Shown: positions 34,886-46,293, numbered from the stretch's first letter. The stretch is DNA of 64,000 nucleotides from Thiohalorhabdus sp. Cl-TMA (GCF_041821045.1 NZ_JBGUAW010000008.1:62001-126000), one strand, 5' to 3'. Notes: generated by a model from the letters alone, not told the origin. A program made the numbers and translations.

Positions 34886-35269
34886 ATGGACTTCCGTGAG
34901 ATCCAGACCGAGGGCAGCTACCTGATCCGGGGCTATGCCCCCGGCGAGCTGCGCATAAACGAAGAGCGCTTCAACGAGAGCCTGATGCTCTTCCGGGAAT
35001 CCATGTGGAGTGGCTGGCTTCCCGAGCGCTCAGGCGACCTGGAGGCCTGGCACCTGGAGCCGCTGGTGGATTCGGGCGTGGAGGTGCTGCTGATCGGCAC
35101 GGGGGACCGGCTGCAGTTCCCCGAGCCCCGGGTGACGGCGCCGCTCGTCAACAACCGGATCGGGGTGGAGACCATGGATACCCCGGCCGCCTGCCGGACC
35201 TACAACCTGCTCATGAGCGAGGACCGGGTGGTTGCGGCGGCGCTGTTCCTCACCGAGCGGGCCGGCTAA
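34886..35269 (+). CDS. Mth938/DUF498 domain protein
   Basis: A 127-residue protein of the Mth938-like (DUF498, NDUFAF3-related) family. Typical blocks are GYAPGELRINEERFNESL and SGVEVLLIGTGDRLQFP, ending VETMDTPAACRTYNLLMSEDRVVAAALFL. The eukaryotic relative helps build complex I; the bacterial role is not established. Convergent with nlpD. Confidence 0.88.
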   Translation: MDFREIQTEGSYLIRGYAPGELRINEERFNESLMLFRESMWSGWLPERSGDLEAWHLEPLVDSGVEVLLIGTGDRLQFPEPRVTAPLVNNRIGVETMDTPAACRTYNLLMSEDRVVAAALFLTERAG

Positions 35270-35295
35270 CGCCCCCACCCTCCCGGTGCGGCTCC

Positions 35296-36096
35296 TCAGC
35301 GGTCGGGCAGCACCTGCAGCGGATCGATGGGGTCCGTGCGCCGGCGCACCTCGAAGTGCAGGGAGTGCTGCTTTGCGGCCCCCGTCTTGCCAACCCGGGC
35401 CACCGGCTGCCCCGCATCCACGGTGTCGTCCTCGGCCACGAGGTTCTCCCGGTTATAGGCGTAGGTGGTGAGAAAACCGCCGCCGTGGCGGATAATCACG
35501 AGGTTGCCGTAGCCGCGCAGTCCGTCACCCGCGTACACCACCTGGCCGGGAGCGGCCGCCCGCACTTCGGCCCCCGAGGGGGCCGCGATGTCGATGCCGT
35601 TGCTGCGGGACCGCCCCTCTGGATCGTAGCTGCGGATAATGCGGCCGCTGACGGGCCAGAGCCAGCCCCCCGGCCCCCCGGCCTCCGCCTGCCCTTGCAC
35701 CGCCACCTTTTCTACCTTGGGCATTTCCTTGGTGGTGACGTCCTGGCTGTCGGTCCCGGAGCCGCCGCCGTCCCGTCCGCGCCGACCACCCGTATCCCCA
35801 CCGCCGTCCCCGGATTGCCCGTCCGGCGGAATCAGCCGCAGACGCTGGCTCAATTCCAGACTGGAAGGGTTTTCGATGTCGTTCCAGCGGGCGATCTTGC
35901 GATGGTCCACGCCGAAGCGCCGTCCGATGCTGTAGAGGGTGTCCCCCCGCCGGACGTAATAGTACGGGGGCGTGGGGCCGTGATAGCGCGGCGCGTACAG
36001 GGGCGGCGGTGCGCCGCACCCCGTCAGGGCGAGGGGCGCGGCGACGGACAAAAACAGGAAAAATCGGGAGCTGCGGCTGGCCACGGTGTCTTCCAC
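35296..36096 (-). CDS. nlpD: Murein hydrolase activator lipoprotein NlpD
   Basis: A 266-residue outer-membrane lipoprotein. A signal with lipobox LALTGC leads to a LysM domain (YYVRRGDTLYSIGRRFGVDHRKIARWNDI). A Gly/Asp-rich linker is followed by an M23/LytM domain (IDIAAPSGAEVRAAAPGQVVYAGDGLRGYGNLVIIRHG ... HSLHFEVR). Full zinc ligands are not evident, as in NlpD, which activates amidase AmiC. The GTG at 36096 is used; a second GTG at 36084 gives a better signal peptide and may be the true start. rpoS does not follow it. Confidence 0.9.
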   Translation of the reverse strand: MEDTVASRSSRFFLFLSVAAPLALTGCGAPPPLYAPRYHGPTPPYYYVRRGDTLYSIGRRFGVDHRKIARWNDIENPSSLELSQRLRLIPPDGQSGDGGGDTGGRRGRDGGGSGTDSQDVTTKEMPKVEKVAVQGQAEAGGPGGWLWPVSGRIIRSYDPEGRSRSNGIDIAAPSGAEVRAAAPGQVVYAGDGLRGYGNLVIIRHGGGFLTTYAYNRENLVAEDDTVDAGQPVARVGKTGAAKQHSLHFEVRRRTDPIDPLQVLPDR

Positions 36097-36136
36097 AAGG
36101 TATATATAGCCAGCCTATCGCATTACCGCGGACGCT

Positions 36137-36721
36137 TCATCCGCCCGAGTAGAAGCTGTACAGGACCAGTCCGGCCAGAGCCGCAAGGCCTGTCCAGAAC
36201 ACGGCCGGGGACCAGCGCTCCACCTGTTGATAGAGCCGCTCACCGCCCACACGGATGATACCGGCGAGGACAAAAAAGCGGAGTCCGCGACCGGCCAGGG
36301 AGCCCACCACGAAGGGCAGCAGGGGCATCTGCAGGCTGCCGGCGCCGATGGTGAACACCTTGTAGGGAATGGGGGTGAGCCCCGCCAGAAATACGGCCCA
36401 CCCCCCATAGGCGCCGAACCATTCCACGACCCGGGCGTATTCCTCCCGGGCGCCGTAGAAGGCCAGCAGCGGCTCGGCCACCGCCTGGTACAAAAGGGCC
36501 CCGATCAGGTAGCCCACCAGCCCTCCCAGAACGGAGGTGACGGTGGTCAGCGCCGCGAAATACCAGGCCTTGCGTGGCCGGGCCAGAGCCATGGGCGCCA
36601 TGAGCACGTCGGGGGGAACCGGGAACACGGAGGATTCCGCGAAGGAGAGAGTGCCCAGCCAGAGCGGAGCGCGGGGATGGCCGGCCTTGACCAGGGACCA
36701 GTGCACCAGGCGTCGGATCAT
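36137..36721 (-). CDS. yqaA: YqaA family membrane protein (SNARE-associated/DedA-like)
   Basis: A 194-residue inner-membrane protein with about four to five hydrophobic helices and the VTT/DedA-like stretch LGTLSFAESSVFPVPPDVLMAPMAL, followed by GLTPIPYKVFTIGAGSLQMPLLPF. It belongs to the YqaA branch, commonly located between pcm and nlpD in gammaproteobacteria. DedA relatives move lipids; the YqaA role is not proven. Confidence 0.88.
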   Translation of the reverse strand: MIRRLVHWSLVKAGHPRAPLWLGTLSFAESSVFPVPPDVLMAPMALARPRKAWYFAALTTVTSVLGGLVGYLIGALLYQAVAEPLLAFYGAREEYARVVEWFGAYGGWAVFLAGLTPIPYKVFTIGAGSLQMPLLPFVVGSLAGRGLRFFVLAGIIRVGGERLYQQVERWSPAVFWTGLAALAGLVLYSFYSGG

Positions 36722-36869
36722 ATCAGCCCCTTTTCCACGAGAATTGGCCTATTGCCCGGCTCCCGGTACCGCCCCCGGCCTGCCTTGGACCGTTCGGACA
36801 CCGGAATTCGGCAATACTTAATGCGCGTCAAGAAAGGTCCTGCCGGAGCGGGCTTCGTCCACCTTCGGG

Positions 36870-37517
36870 CTACTTCGAGGAGGACGGCGTGCCCGCTTGG
36901 TGACGCAGAGGGACGAAGCAGCAGGGACCCAGGTCCTCGGCCTGGAATCCGTCCGGATTGCGCAGCCAGCGGATGAGCCGCTGGTCCTCTCCGGTGCCCA
37001 CCGGGCCCACCAGACAGCCGCCCACCCGGATCTGGTCGAGGATCTCCTCGGGCGGCCCTTCCGCGCTGGCGGCCATGAGCCCGGCATCGAAGGGTGCGCT
37101 TTCCCGCCAGGCGGTTCGGCCGTCACCGTCGCGGAAGCGGACATTCCCGTAGCCCAGCGTGCGCAGGTTCTGCTTTCCGCGCCGCGCCAGCTGGGGCAGC
37201 AGCTCCACGGCCCAGACACCGTCCACCAGCTCCGCGAGAACGGCACTCTGGTAACCGGAGCCCGCCCCCACCTCGAGCACCCGCTCCGGGGCCACCTCGA
37301 GCACCGCCTCCGTCATACGCGCCACTTCCCAGGGCTGGGACAGGGTCTGGCCCCAGCCAATGGGCAGTGCGGTATCCTCGTACGCCCGGGTCGCCAGCGC
37401 CTCGTCGACGAACAGGTGGCGCGGCACCCGCTGCATGGCCGAAAGCGCCGCCTCGCTCCCGATACCCCGGGCGCGCAGGCCGTCGACCATGCGCTCCCGG
37501 GTGCGGGCCGAGGTCAT
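36870..37517 (-). CDS. pcm: Protein-L-isoaspartate O-methyltransferase
   Basis: A 215-residue repair enzyme that methylates isoaspartyl residues. The SAM motif is VLEVGAGSGYQSAVLAEL, preceded by LPIGWGQTLSQPWEVARM, the substrate-site block. The start ATG overlaps the surE stop by four bases; longer in-frame sequence is antisense-frame noise through surE. Confidence 0.95.
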   Translation of the reverse strand: MTSARTRERMVDGLRARGIGSEAALSAMQRVPRHLFVDEALATRAYEDTALPIGWGQTLSQPWEVARMTEAVLEVAPERVLEVGAGSGYQSAVLAELVDGVWAVELLPQLARRGKQNLRTLGYGNVRFRDGDGRTAWRESAPFDAGLMAASAEGPPEEILDQIRVGGCLVGPVGTGEDQRLIRWLRNPDGFQAEDLGPCCFVPLRHQAGTPSSSK

Positions 37518-38302
37518 TCCTGTTCCGGAGTCATGGGGGCGCCTTGGAGCCACCCCTCGATCTCCTGCATGGATTCGTAGTGGGTCATGTCCAGCCCCAG
37601 GGGGGTAACCGATACATACCCGGAGCGCACCGCGTGAAAGTCGGTTCCGGGGCCGGAATCGGCTTCCGGACCGGCGGAGCCGATCCAGAAAATGGTCTCG
37701 CCGCGCGGGTCCTTGTCCACCACCACCCGCTCGCTCGCGTGGCGATTGCCCAGGCGGGTCACCTGGACCCCCTTCAGCTCCTCGAAGGGCAGGTCGGGGA
37801 TATTGACGTTGAGGATCAGCTGCGGAGGGAGCTGGTGGGTACACAGGAGCTGCCCCGTCAGGTGGGCGGCCACCCGCGCGGCGGTCTCGAAATGGGTGGC
37901 ATTGCGTCCCACCAGGGAAACGGCCATGGAGGGGGTGTCCAGGTGGCGGGCCTCGACGGCCGCCGCCACGGTGCCGGAATAGACCACGTCATCCCCCATA
38001 TTGCTACCGTGGTTGATTCCGGATACCACCACCGTGGGCTCCACCTCGAAGACGCCGCCCAGGGCGATATGCACGCAATCGCTGGGGGTGCCGTCGATGG
38101 CGAAGGTGTCCTCGGTTATGCGACGCGCGCGAAGAGGATGGAGAAGGGTCAGGGCATTGCTGGCGGCGCTGCGGTCCGCCTCGGGAGCCACCACCAGAAC
38201 CTGATCCACGGCACGCAGATGCTCGCTGAGCGCCTGGATACCGCGGGCCCGATAGCCATCGTCGTTACTGATCAGAATCACCGGAGCAAGCCCTCGGCCC
38301 AC
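37514..38302 (-). CDS. surE: 5'/3'-nucleotidase SurE
   Basis: A 262-residue metal-dependent nucleotidase. The N-terminal ILISNDDGYRARGI holds the two aspartates for the metal; APEADRSAASNALTL, GTPSDCVHIAL and VVSGINHGSNMGDDVVYSGTVAAAVEA complete the site. The GTG at 38302 is used; another GTG eight residues in (before ILISNDD) would match the usual short N-terminus better. Translationally coupled to pcm. Confidence 0.95.
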   Translation of the reverse strand: MGRGLAPVILISNDDGYRARGIQALSEHLRAVDQVLVVAPEADRSAASNALTLLHPLRARRITEDTFAIDGTPSDCVHIALGGVFEVEPTVVVSGINHGSNMGDDVVYSGTVAAAVEARHLDTPSMAVSLVGRNATHFETAARVAAHLTGQLLCTHQLPPQLILNVNIPDLPFEELKGVQVTRLGNRHASERVVVDKDPRGETIFWIGSAGPEADSGPGTDFHAVRSGYVSVTPLGLDMTHYESMQEIEGWLQGAPMTPEQE

Positions 38303-38363
38303 TTATAGAGGCGGGCCTGCCCGGCCCGAGCGATATAGGGAGGAAAAAGCTGGATGAGGAATA

Positions 38364-38440
<77 letters not shown>

Positions 38441-38478
38441 AACAGAAGTTGATATTCTAGGGAAACCGGAGACCGTGG

Positions 38479-38838
38479 TCAATCCATGCCTTGCTTTTCC
38501 CGGGCATCGAGATCGGCCAGGAGGGCGGACAGCTCCCCGCGCACCTCGCGCAGCACGGCCATCGCGCTGGCCTCGCCCTCGGCGGAGCCGCCCTCGTTCA
38601 GGCGGTCGCGGGCCCCCTCGATGGTGTACTTGCGCTCCCAGAGCAGATATCGGATACGCTGGACCAGCCGCACGTCCTCCGGCCGATAATAGCGCCGGTT
38701 GCCGCTGCGCCGCAGGGGCCGCAGCTGGGAGAATTCCTCCTCCCAGTAACGCAGCACGTGCGGCTCCACACCGCACAGCTCCGCCGCTTCCCGGATTCCG
38801 AAGAACCGCTTGTCGGGAAGCGGGGCGCCTTCACTCAT
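38479..38838 (-). CDS. MerR family regulator
   Basis: A 119-residue protein with an N-terminal MerR winged HTH ([45 protein letters not shown]) and a short helical tail. No cysteine set for metal sensing. It is the MerR protein that routinely follows ihfA in gammaproteobacteria; target unknown. Its ATG overlaps the ihfA stop. Confidence 0.92.
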   Translation of the reverse strand: MSEGAPLPDKRFFGIREAAELCGVEPHVLRYWEEEFSQLRPLRRSGNRRYYRPEDVRLVQRIRYLLWERKYTIEGARDRLNEGGSAEGEASAMAVLREVRGELSALLADLDAREKQGMD

Positions 38839-39128
38839 TCCACGGGCTCGCCGTTCACCCGGCCCTTGAGCACTTGGCTGGGCCGGAAATTGACCACCCG
38901 GCGGGCGGTGATGGTCACCTCCTCCCCCGTCTTGGGGTTGCGCCCCGGCCGGGGCGGCTTGTCTCGAAGCTCGAATTTCCCGAAGCCGGAGAGCTTCACC
39001 TCCTCTCCGTTGGCCAGGGCCAACCGTATCTCATCCAAGCTGGTCTCCACGAGCTCCCGGGCCTCTTTCTTGCTGAACCCGATCCGGTCGTGGAGCATTT
39101 CCACCAGGTCCGCCTTGGTAATTGCCAA
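38835..39128 (-). CDS. ihfA: Integration host factor alpha subunit
   Basis: A 97-residue DNA-bending protein, partner of IhfB. HU-family features are present: [21 protein letters not shown] and the arm [29 protein letters not shown], with Pro at the intercalating tip. It starts at TTG with GAGGGG upstream. Downstream of pheT as usual. IHF is typically needed by sigma-54 promoters like those at the start of the window. Confidence 0.96.
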   Translation of the reverse strand: MAITKADLVEMLHDRIGFSKKEARELVETSLDEIRLALANGEEVKLSGFGKFELRDKPPRPGRNPKTGEEVTITARRVVNFRPSQVLKGRVNGEPVE

Positions 39129-39247
39129 TCTGGACCCCTCAATATTCGTGTTCGGACGGTAAAGCCTCCGGAGTCCGCCACGCCGGGGCGGTGCGGCTCC
39201 GGAGACCTAGTGAAGCAGGATCTTGGGGAAGGGCCTCCCGTGCGGCA

Positions 39248-41644
39248 TCAAGCTCGAAGGGTCGCCCCCAGTCGATTCCCGAACCGCTCCACCAACTGGG
39301 AGACGGCGGCATCGATCTGCTCGTCGGTGGGCGTCTCGTCACGGGCCTGGAGTGTCAGCGACAAGCCCATGCTTTTAAAGCCTTCCTCGATGCCCTTGCC
39401 AGTGTAAACGTCAAAAATTTGCCAGTCCACGAGACTCAGCGGACCCTCCTCCAGTCCTTCGGCCAGCAGGCCCTCCAGGGCCGCCGCCGTGACGGCCTCC
39501 GGAACCACAACCGCCAAGTCCCTGTGCGTCACCGGGAGGCGGGATACCGGCTGGTACCGGGGCACCCCCCCAGAGTGGCCACGAAGCACTTCCAGATCAA
39601 GCTGGTAAAGCACCGTACCCATACTTACTTCCACCGCCTCGGCCAGGGAGGGATGCAGGGTTCCGAGCCAGCCGGTCTCCTCACCGTCCACCAGGATCCG
39701 CGCCGCTTGGCCCGGATGCAGGGCGGGATGGGTGTCGGCCACGAGCTCGGTCCGGCGGGAGCTTACCCCGGCCCGGCGCAGGAGGGCCTCGACGTCTCCC
39801 TTGGCATCGAAAAAGTCCGCCGAGCGCTTGCGGCCTTCCCAGTGGGGCGGGTCCACGGGTCCCGCGAGGAGGCCGCCGATGGCATCCCGCTGCTGTAGGG
39901 CGCCCTCCCGTTGCGGGAATACGCGGCCCAGCTCGAACAGCCGCAGCCGATGATTCTGGCGCGCCTGGTTGGCCGCGGCGGTCTCAAGCAGTCCGGCGAA
40001 CAGATCGGGACGCATCACCGACTGCTCCCGCGAGAGCGGGTTGGCGAGGGCAAGCGGGTCGGCCTCGGGATCGAGCCTGGCCACGATCTCGGGGTCCACG
40101 AAACTGTAGGTGATCACCTCGCGGTAGCCGCGATCCACCAGAGCCTGGCGCAGGGGTCGGTCCTGGACGTCGGTTTCGTAGCCAGCGTGCGGCTCCATGG
40201 GGCCGACCATGCGGGCAGTGGGCAGCTGGTCGTAGCCGTGGAGGCGGGCGACCTCCTCGATCAGGTCGGCTTCCAGAGTGAGATCGAAGCGGAAGGACGG
40301 CGGCACCACCTCCCACTCCTCGCCCTCCTCTTCCGCCTCGAAGCTCAGGCGGCGAAAAGCGTCGCCCATTGCCTCGGCGCCGAGGTTCGTGCCCAGGCGG
40401 GCATCCGCCCGTGCGGGCCGGAAGGGAATGACGGGGCGCTGCGGCAGATCAGCCTCGTTGACCCCCTCCACCACCGGCCCGGCCTTGCCCCCTGCCAGCT
40501 CCACCAGCAAGGACGTCGCCCGCTCCATGGCGATCACGGGCAAGTGGGGATCGACGCCCCGCTCGAAACGGTGGCTGGCATCGGTGTGCAGCCCGAGCTT
40601 CCGGGCCCGACCGGCCACCGCGCCAGGCCGGAAGTGGGCCGCCTCGAGGAAGACATTGGCGGTGGCCTCCCCCACCGCTGTGGCTTCCGCCCCCATCACG
40701 CCCGCGACGGCCTGAACGCCGGCGTCGTCGGCGATCACCAAGGCGCCGGCTTCCAGTTCCGCGGCGCTGCCGTCCAGCAGGGTCACCGGCTCCCCGGAGC
40801 GGGCGTGCCGCACACGGACATCCCCGGTGAGCCGGTCGTTGTCGAAGGCATGCAGGGGCTGGCCCAGCTCCAGCATGACGTAGTTGGTGATATCCACCAG
40901 CAGCGATACGGGTCGGACGCCGCAGCGGCGCAGACGTTCCTGCATCCAGAACGGGGTCCTCCGACTGGGATCCACCTCCTCCACCACCCGACCCAGATAG
41001 CGGGGGCAATCGGGCCCCGCCTCCAGATGAACGCCACGGCGCGTCTCCAGGACCGGCGTAACCGGCCCAAGGGGCGGCCCCACCAGGGGACAGTCCGCGA
41101 GCGCGGCCACCTCCCGGGCCACTCCCGCGATGGAGAGGCAGTCGCCCCGGTTGGGGGTCAGATCGAGCTCCACCACCGTATCGTCGAGCTCCAGGTATTC
41201 CAGGACCGGCGCGCCCACCGGGGCATCCGCGGGCAGGATCATCAGCCCTGCGGATTCCTCGGCGAGGCCCAGCTCCGTCTCCGAGCACAGCATGCCTTCG
41301 GAGACCTCGCCGCGCAGCTTGCTCTTCTTGATCTTCAGGCCGTTGGGCAGCAAAGCGCCCGGCACCGCCACCGGGACCTTGTCCCCGGGCCCCATGTTGT
41401 CGGCCCCACACACAATGGATCGCGCGTGCCCTTCCCCGGCGTCCACGGTGCACAGGGAAAGCCGGTCGGCATTCGGATGCTGTTCGCAGGTCTCGATAAC
41501 CCCCACGAGGACCATGTCGAGGCCCTGTCCGAGGTATTCGGTGCCCTCCACTTCCAGGCCGGCCATGGTCAGGCGATGGACCAGGCTCGCCTGGTCCCAG
41601 TCGTGCTCCACCCACTCCGCGAGCCAGCGCTCACTGAACCGCAT
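39248..41644 (-). CDS. pheT: Phenylalanine--tRNA ligase beta subunit
   Basis: A 798-residue subunit with an N-terminal tRNA-binding domain (MVLVGVIETCEQHPNADRLSLCTVDAGEG), the B3/B4 editing domain, B5 (GYDQLPTARM region) and the C-terminal ferredoxin-fold anticodon domain. The start MRFSERWL matches the family. It lies 160 bases after pheS and 120 bases before ihfA. Confidence 0.97.
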   Translation of the reverse strand: MRFSERWLAEWVEHDWDQASLVHRLTMAGLEVEGTEYLGQGLDMVLVGVIETCEQHPNADRLSLCTVDAGEGHARSIVCGADNMGPGDKVPVAVPGALLPNGLKIKKSKLRGEVSEGMLCSETELGLAEESAGLMILPADAPVGAPVLEYLELDDTVVELDLTPNRGDCLSIAGVAREVAALADCPLVGPPLGPVTPVLETRRGVHLEAGPDCPRYLGRVVEEVDPSRRTPFWMQERLRRCGVRPVSLLVDITNYVMLELGQPLHAFDNDRLTGDVRVRHARSGEPVTLLDGSAAELEAGALVIADDAGVQAVAGVMGAEATAVGEATANVFLEAAHFRPGAVAGRARKLGLHTDASHRFERGVDPHLPVIAMERATSLLVELAGGKAGPVVEGVNEADLPQRPVIPFRPARADARLGTNLGAEAMGDAFRRLSFEAEEEGEEWEVVPPSFRFDLTLEADLIEEVARLHGYDQLPTARMVGPMEPHAGYETDVQDRPLRQALVDRGYREVITYSFVDPEIVARLDPEADPLALANPLSREQSVMRPDLFAGLLETAAANQARQNHRLRLFELGRVFPQREGALQQRDAIGGLLAGPVDPPHWEGRKRSADFFDAKGDVEALLRRAGVSSRRTELVADTHPALHPGQAARILVDGEETGWLGTLHPSLAEAVEVSMGTVLYQLDLEVLRGHSGGVPRYQPVSRLPVTHRDLAVVVPEAVTAAALEGLLAEGLEEGPLSLVDWQIFDVYTGKGIEEGFKSMGLSLTLQARDETPTDEQIDAAVSQLVERFGNRLGATLRA

Positions 41645-41806
41645 CGGTGTTCCTTCCCGTTGCTCTAGCGTAATACCCGACAGGACCGCGGCGGGCACGG
41701 GGAACCCGCGTTTCGACCGGAACCTCGATCCGGCGGCCGCTCCCTGCTCCCCGGACTATTCCCCGCGCTCCCGGGTGCTCCTTGGCTGCTGTTCGGCGCA
41801 GCCGGA

Positions 41807-43323
<1,517 letters not shown>

Positions 43324-43438
43324 GAGGCATTACTCCTTGGATCTTCGCTCCCCACGCAGATCCCTTCCCGGGTCCCCGCAGGGGTCCAATGGATTCCGGC
43401 GGCCCCTTCGGAGGGCCGCCCCGGCTCCCGAAACGGGC

Positions 43439-43636
43439 TCAGGAGTACGGCAGCATCCGGCGCACGTTGCCCTCTTCCACCTTGGAAACGAGATCCGGCT
43501 TGCGCAGGTTACGCTTGCGGTCCCGGTCCTTTTTGGTGCGGATGTGGCTGTAGTGCGAGCTCCGGCGCTTGATCTTGCCGCGGGCGGTGACCTTGAAGCG
43601 CTTGGCCGCCCCGCGGTTGGTCTTCATCTTGGGCAT
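43439..43636 (-). CDS. rpmI: 50S ribosomal protein L35
   Basis: A 65-residue basic ribosomal protein with the standard sequence [25 protein letters not shown] and KRNLRK at the conserved C-terminal region. It lies 71 bases after infC. Confidence 0.98.
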   Translation of the reverse strand: MPKMKTNRGAAKRFKVTARGKIKRRSSHYSHIRTKKDRDRKRNLRKPDLVSKVEEGNVRRMLPYS

Positions 43637-43707
43637 GACGACGGCTCTCTCTCGTCCTGAGCATGGGAAAACGAAAAGTACGCAGAAGGCCGATACGGCC
43701 CGGCCTT

Positions 43708-44229
43708 TTAATGCTTGAGCGGGGTGACCACCATGATCATCTGGCGCCCTTCCAGCTTGGGCTGCTGCTCCACCTTCCCGTACTCCCCGAGGTCTTCCTC
43801 GATGCGCTGGAGGATCCCCCGGCCGATGTCCTGGTGCAGCATTTCCCGGCCGCGGAAGCGCATGGTTACCTTGACGCGGTCCCCGTGCTTCAGGAACCGG
43901 ATGGCGTTCCGCAGTTTGACCTGGTAGTCATGCTGATCCGTCTTGGGCCGGAATTTGACTTCCTTGAGCTGGACCTGCTTGGTCTTGGCCTTGGCCTTGT
44001 GTGCCTGCTTGCTGGCTTCGTACTTGTACTTGCCGTAGTCCATGATCTTGCACACAGGCGGCTCCGCCTGCGGCGAGACCTCGACAAGGTCAAGCCCCGC
44101 CTCGTCCGCTCTATCGAACGCTTCCTGGAGGGAAACAACGCCTACCTGCTCTCCCTCGGCATCAACCAGCCGGACCTCTTCAGCCTCGATGTCCTCGTTG
44201 ACGCGAGGTTGTTTCTCCTGTTTAGCGAT
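43708..44229 (-). CDS. infC: Translation initiation factor IF-3 (ATC start codon)
   Basis: A 173-residue IF-3. Reading from an ATC at 44229 gives [22 protein letters not shown] and so on, the exact family N-domain, followed by the C-domain from about residue 90. No ATG, GTG or TTG lies at that place; the first standard codon (GTG at 44055) would delete the first 58 residues and most of the N-domain. GGAGGG at the thrS 3' end is the ribosome site. E. coli infC starts at AUU and IF-3 limits its own translation through that rare codon; ATC should work the same way. The gene begins two bases after the thrS stop. Confidence 0.93.
   Translation of the reverse strand: MAKQEKQPRVNEDIEAEEVRLVDAEGEQVGVVSLQEAFDRADEAGLDLVEVSPQAEPPVCKIMDYGKYKYEASKQAHKAKAKTKQVQLKEVKFRPKTDQHDYQVKLRNAIRFLKHGDRVKVTMRFRGREMLHQDIGRGILQRIEEDLGEYGKVEQQPKLEGRQMIMVVTPLKH
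44227..44229 (-). promoter_or_regulatory. Non-canonical ATC start codon of infC
   Basis: The plus strand reads GAT here, ATC on the coding strand. It is placed right after GGAGGG and at the family N-terminus. It is the likely autoregulation point for IF-3. Confidence 0.8.
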
Positions 44230-44231
44230 CT

Positions 44232-46163
44232 CTAGCCCTCCGATTCGATCTGCTTGCTATCGACCTCGTCCCGCAGGCGGTCGATAAACGTGCCAAGGTC
44301 CGTAGCACCCAGATCCTCCCCGGATCGATGGCGCACGGATACCTGGCCGGACTCCATTTCCTGGTCCCCCACCACGAGCATGTAAGGGACCTTGTCCATG
44401 GTATGCTGACGTATTTTAAAGCCGACTTTCTCGTTCCTCAAGTCGGCTTCCGCCCGAAATCCGGCATTTTTCAGCTCGTTTGCCACCTCGGCGGCATAGT
44501 CGCCCTGCTTGTCGGTGATGGGCAGCACCTGGGCCTGAACGGGAGCCAGCCAAGCCGGGAACTTTCCGGCGTAATGCTCGACCAGCACGCCGAAGAACCG
44601 TTCCAGAGAGCCGAAGATGGCCCGGTGGATCATAATCGGCCTGGAGCGCCCGCTTTCCTCGTTCACATACTCCAAGTCGAACCGCTCCGGCAGGTTGAAG
44701 TCAAGCTGGACCGTGGAGCACTGCCACTGCCGGCCGATGGCGTCGCGAATCTTGAAGTCGATCTTGGGCCCGTAAAAGGCGCCTCCGCCTTCGTCGAGGT
44801 GGTATTCCATGCCCTGGCGCTCGATGGCCCCGCGCAGCGCGCTGGTGGCCTTTTCCCAGATATCGTCCGAGCCCACGGACTTCTCCTCCGGGCGCGTGGA
44901 GAGATAGAGGTCCACATCGTCGAAGCCGAAGGTGCGCAGGACCCGCATGGTCAGGTCCAGGACCCCCGCGATCTCCGTCTCCATCTGGTCTTCCCGGCAG
45001 AAGATGTGGGCATCGTCCTGGGTGAAGCCGCGCACGCGCATCAGCCCGTGCAGGGCGCCACTCATCTCATAGCGGTAGACGGTGCCGAGCTCCGCCCAGC
45101 GGATGGGCAGCTCCCGGTAGGAGCGCAGCTGGTCCTTGTACACAAGCACATGGAACGGGCAGTTCATGGGCTTGATCTCGAAGGGGTGCCCTTCCACCTC
45201 CATGGGAGGATACATGGAGTCGCTGTAGAAATCGGCATGGCCCGAGGTGCACCACAGGTCGTAATCGGCCACGTGCGGGGTGTACAGGAACTCGTAGCCG
45301 TCCCGCTCGTGCTCGTTGCGCCAGTAGTCCTCGATATTCCGCCGGATCCGGGCGCCCTTGGGGTGCCAGAACACCAGCCCGCCGCCGGCGTCCTCCTGGA
45401 TGGAGAACAGGTCGAGCTGCTGGCCGATGCGCCGATGGTCCCGCTTTTCCGCTTCTTCAAGCTGCGTCAGATAGCGCTTGAGGGACTTCTTGTCGGGCCA
45501 GGCGGTCCCGTAGACGCGCTGCAGCATTTCGTTGCGGGCGTCCCCCCGCCAGTACGCGCCGGACACCTTGGTAAGCTTGAAGGCCTTCAGCTTCCCGGTG
45601 CTCGGCACGTGCGGTCCGCGACAGAGGTCTACGAACTCCCCCTGCCAGTAGACGGACACGTCCTCGCTGTCCGGGATCTCACCGATGATCTCGGCCTTGT
45701 ACTCCTCACCCTGCTCGCGGAAGAAGCGCACCGCCTCGTCGCGCGGCCACACTTCCCGCTTCACGGGCTCGTCACGCTCGGCGATCTCGGCCATCTTGTC
45801 CTCGATGGCCTCCAGATCCTCGGGAGTGAAGGCCCGCTCGTAGGCGAAGTCGTAGTAGAAGCCGTTCTCCACCACGGGACCGATTGTCACCTGTGCCTCC
45901 GGGAACAGCTCCTTCACCGCCTCCGCGAGCAAGTGCGCCGTGGAGTGCCGGAGCACCTCCAGGCCCTCCTCGTCCTCGGAGGTGACAATGGCGACTTCCG
46001 CGTTGTCGGGAACGGTGTGGGAGAGATCCACTAGACGGCCGTTCACCTTGCCGGCCACCGCGGCCTTGGCGAGGCCGGAGCCGATTTCCGCGGCGACATC
46101 ACCAACGGTGACAGGCTGGTCGAACTGTTTTATGGACCCGTCGGGCAGGGATACGGATGGCAC
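44232..46163 (-). CDS. thrS: Threonine--tRNA ligase
   Basis: A 643-residue class II synthetase. The order is a TGS domain ([22 protein letters not shown]), the editing domain with [11 protein letters not shown], the catalytic core ([26 protein letters not shown], motif 2) and the C-terminal anticodon domain ([30 protein letters not shown]). It starts at GTG 46163 by family alignment; the upstream 31 codons lie in the leader. It is the first gene of the thrS-infC-rpmI-rplT series. Confidence 0.97.
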   Translation of the reverse strand: MPSVSLPDGSIKQFDQPVTVGDVAAEIGSGLAKAAVAGKVNGRLVDLSHTVPDNAEVAIVTSEDEEGLEVLRHSTAHLLAEAVKELFPEAQVTIGPVVENGFYYDFAYERAFTPEDLEAIEDKMAEIAERDEPVKREVWPRDEAVRFFREQGEEYKAEIIGEIPDSEDVSVYWQGEFVDLCRGPHVPSTGKLKAFKLTKVSGAYWRGDARNEMLQRVYGTAWPDKKSLKRYLTQLEEAEKRDHRRIGQQLDLFSIQEDAGGGLVFWHPKGARIRRNIEDYWRNEHERDGYEFLYTPHVADYDLWCTSGHADFYSDSMYPPMEVEGHPFEIKPMNCPFHVLVYKDQLRSYRELPIRWAELGTVYRYEMSGALHGLMRVRGFTQDDAHIFCREDQMETEIAGVLDLTMRVLRTFGFDDVDLYLSTRPEEKSVGSDDIWEKATSALRGAIERQGMEYHLDEGGGAFYGPKIDFKIRDAIGRQWQCSTVQLDFNLPERFDLEYVNEESGRSRPIMIHRAIFGSLERFFGVLVEHYAGKFPAWLAPVQAQVLPITDKQGDYAAEVANELKNAGFRAEADLRNEKVGFKIRQHTMDKVPYMLVVGDQEMESGQVSVRHRSGEDLGATDLGTFIDRLRDEVDSKQIESEG

Positions 46164-46214
46164 AGCGGCCTCCCGTGGTTGCTTGGACCGAGAATGGATT
46201 GCAGCAGAAACACC

Positions 46215-46245
46215 GAACTTTGGCCCATCCCTTCGGGCCAAGTTC
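46215..46245 (-). promoter_or_regulatory. thrS leader stem-loop
   Basis: GAACTTTGGCCC and GGGCCAAGTTC pair along about 11 bp with one bulge, 52 bases upstream of the thrS start codon. In E. coli ThrRS represses its own mRNA by binding leader stems. The loop here does not show a Thr anticodon, so the role is open. Confidence 0.5.
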
Positions 46246-46254
46246 CCCCCAAAC

Positions 46255-46279
46255 AAAAAAAGGCATCCGGCCGGATGCC
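46255..46279 (-). terminator. Intrinsic terminator after tRNA-Val
   Basis: On the minus strand GGCATCCGG and CCGGATGCC form a perfect 9-bp stem, followed by seven T residues. It lies between tRNA-Val and thrS on the same strand, so it ends the tRNA transcript before thrS or attenuates thrS. Confidence 0.88.
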
Positions 46280-46293
46280 TCGGGTCAGGAAGA

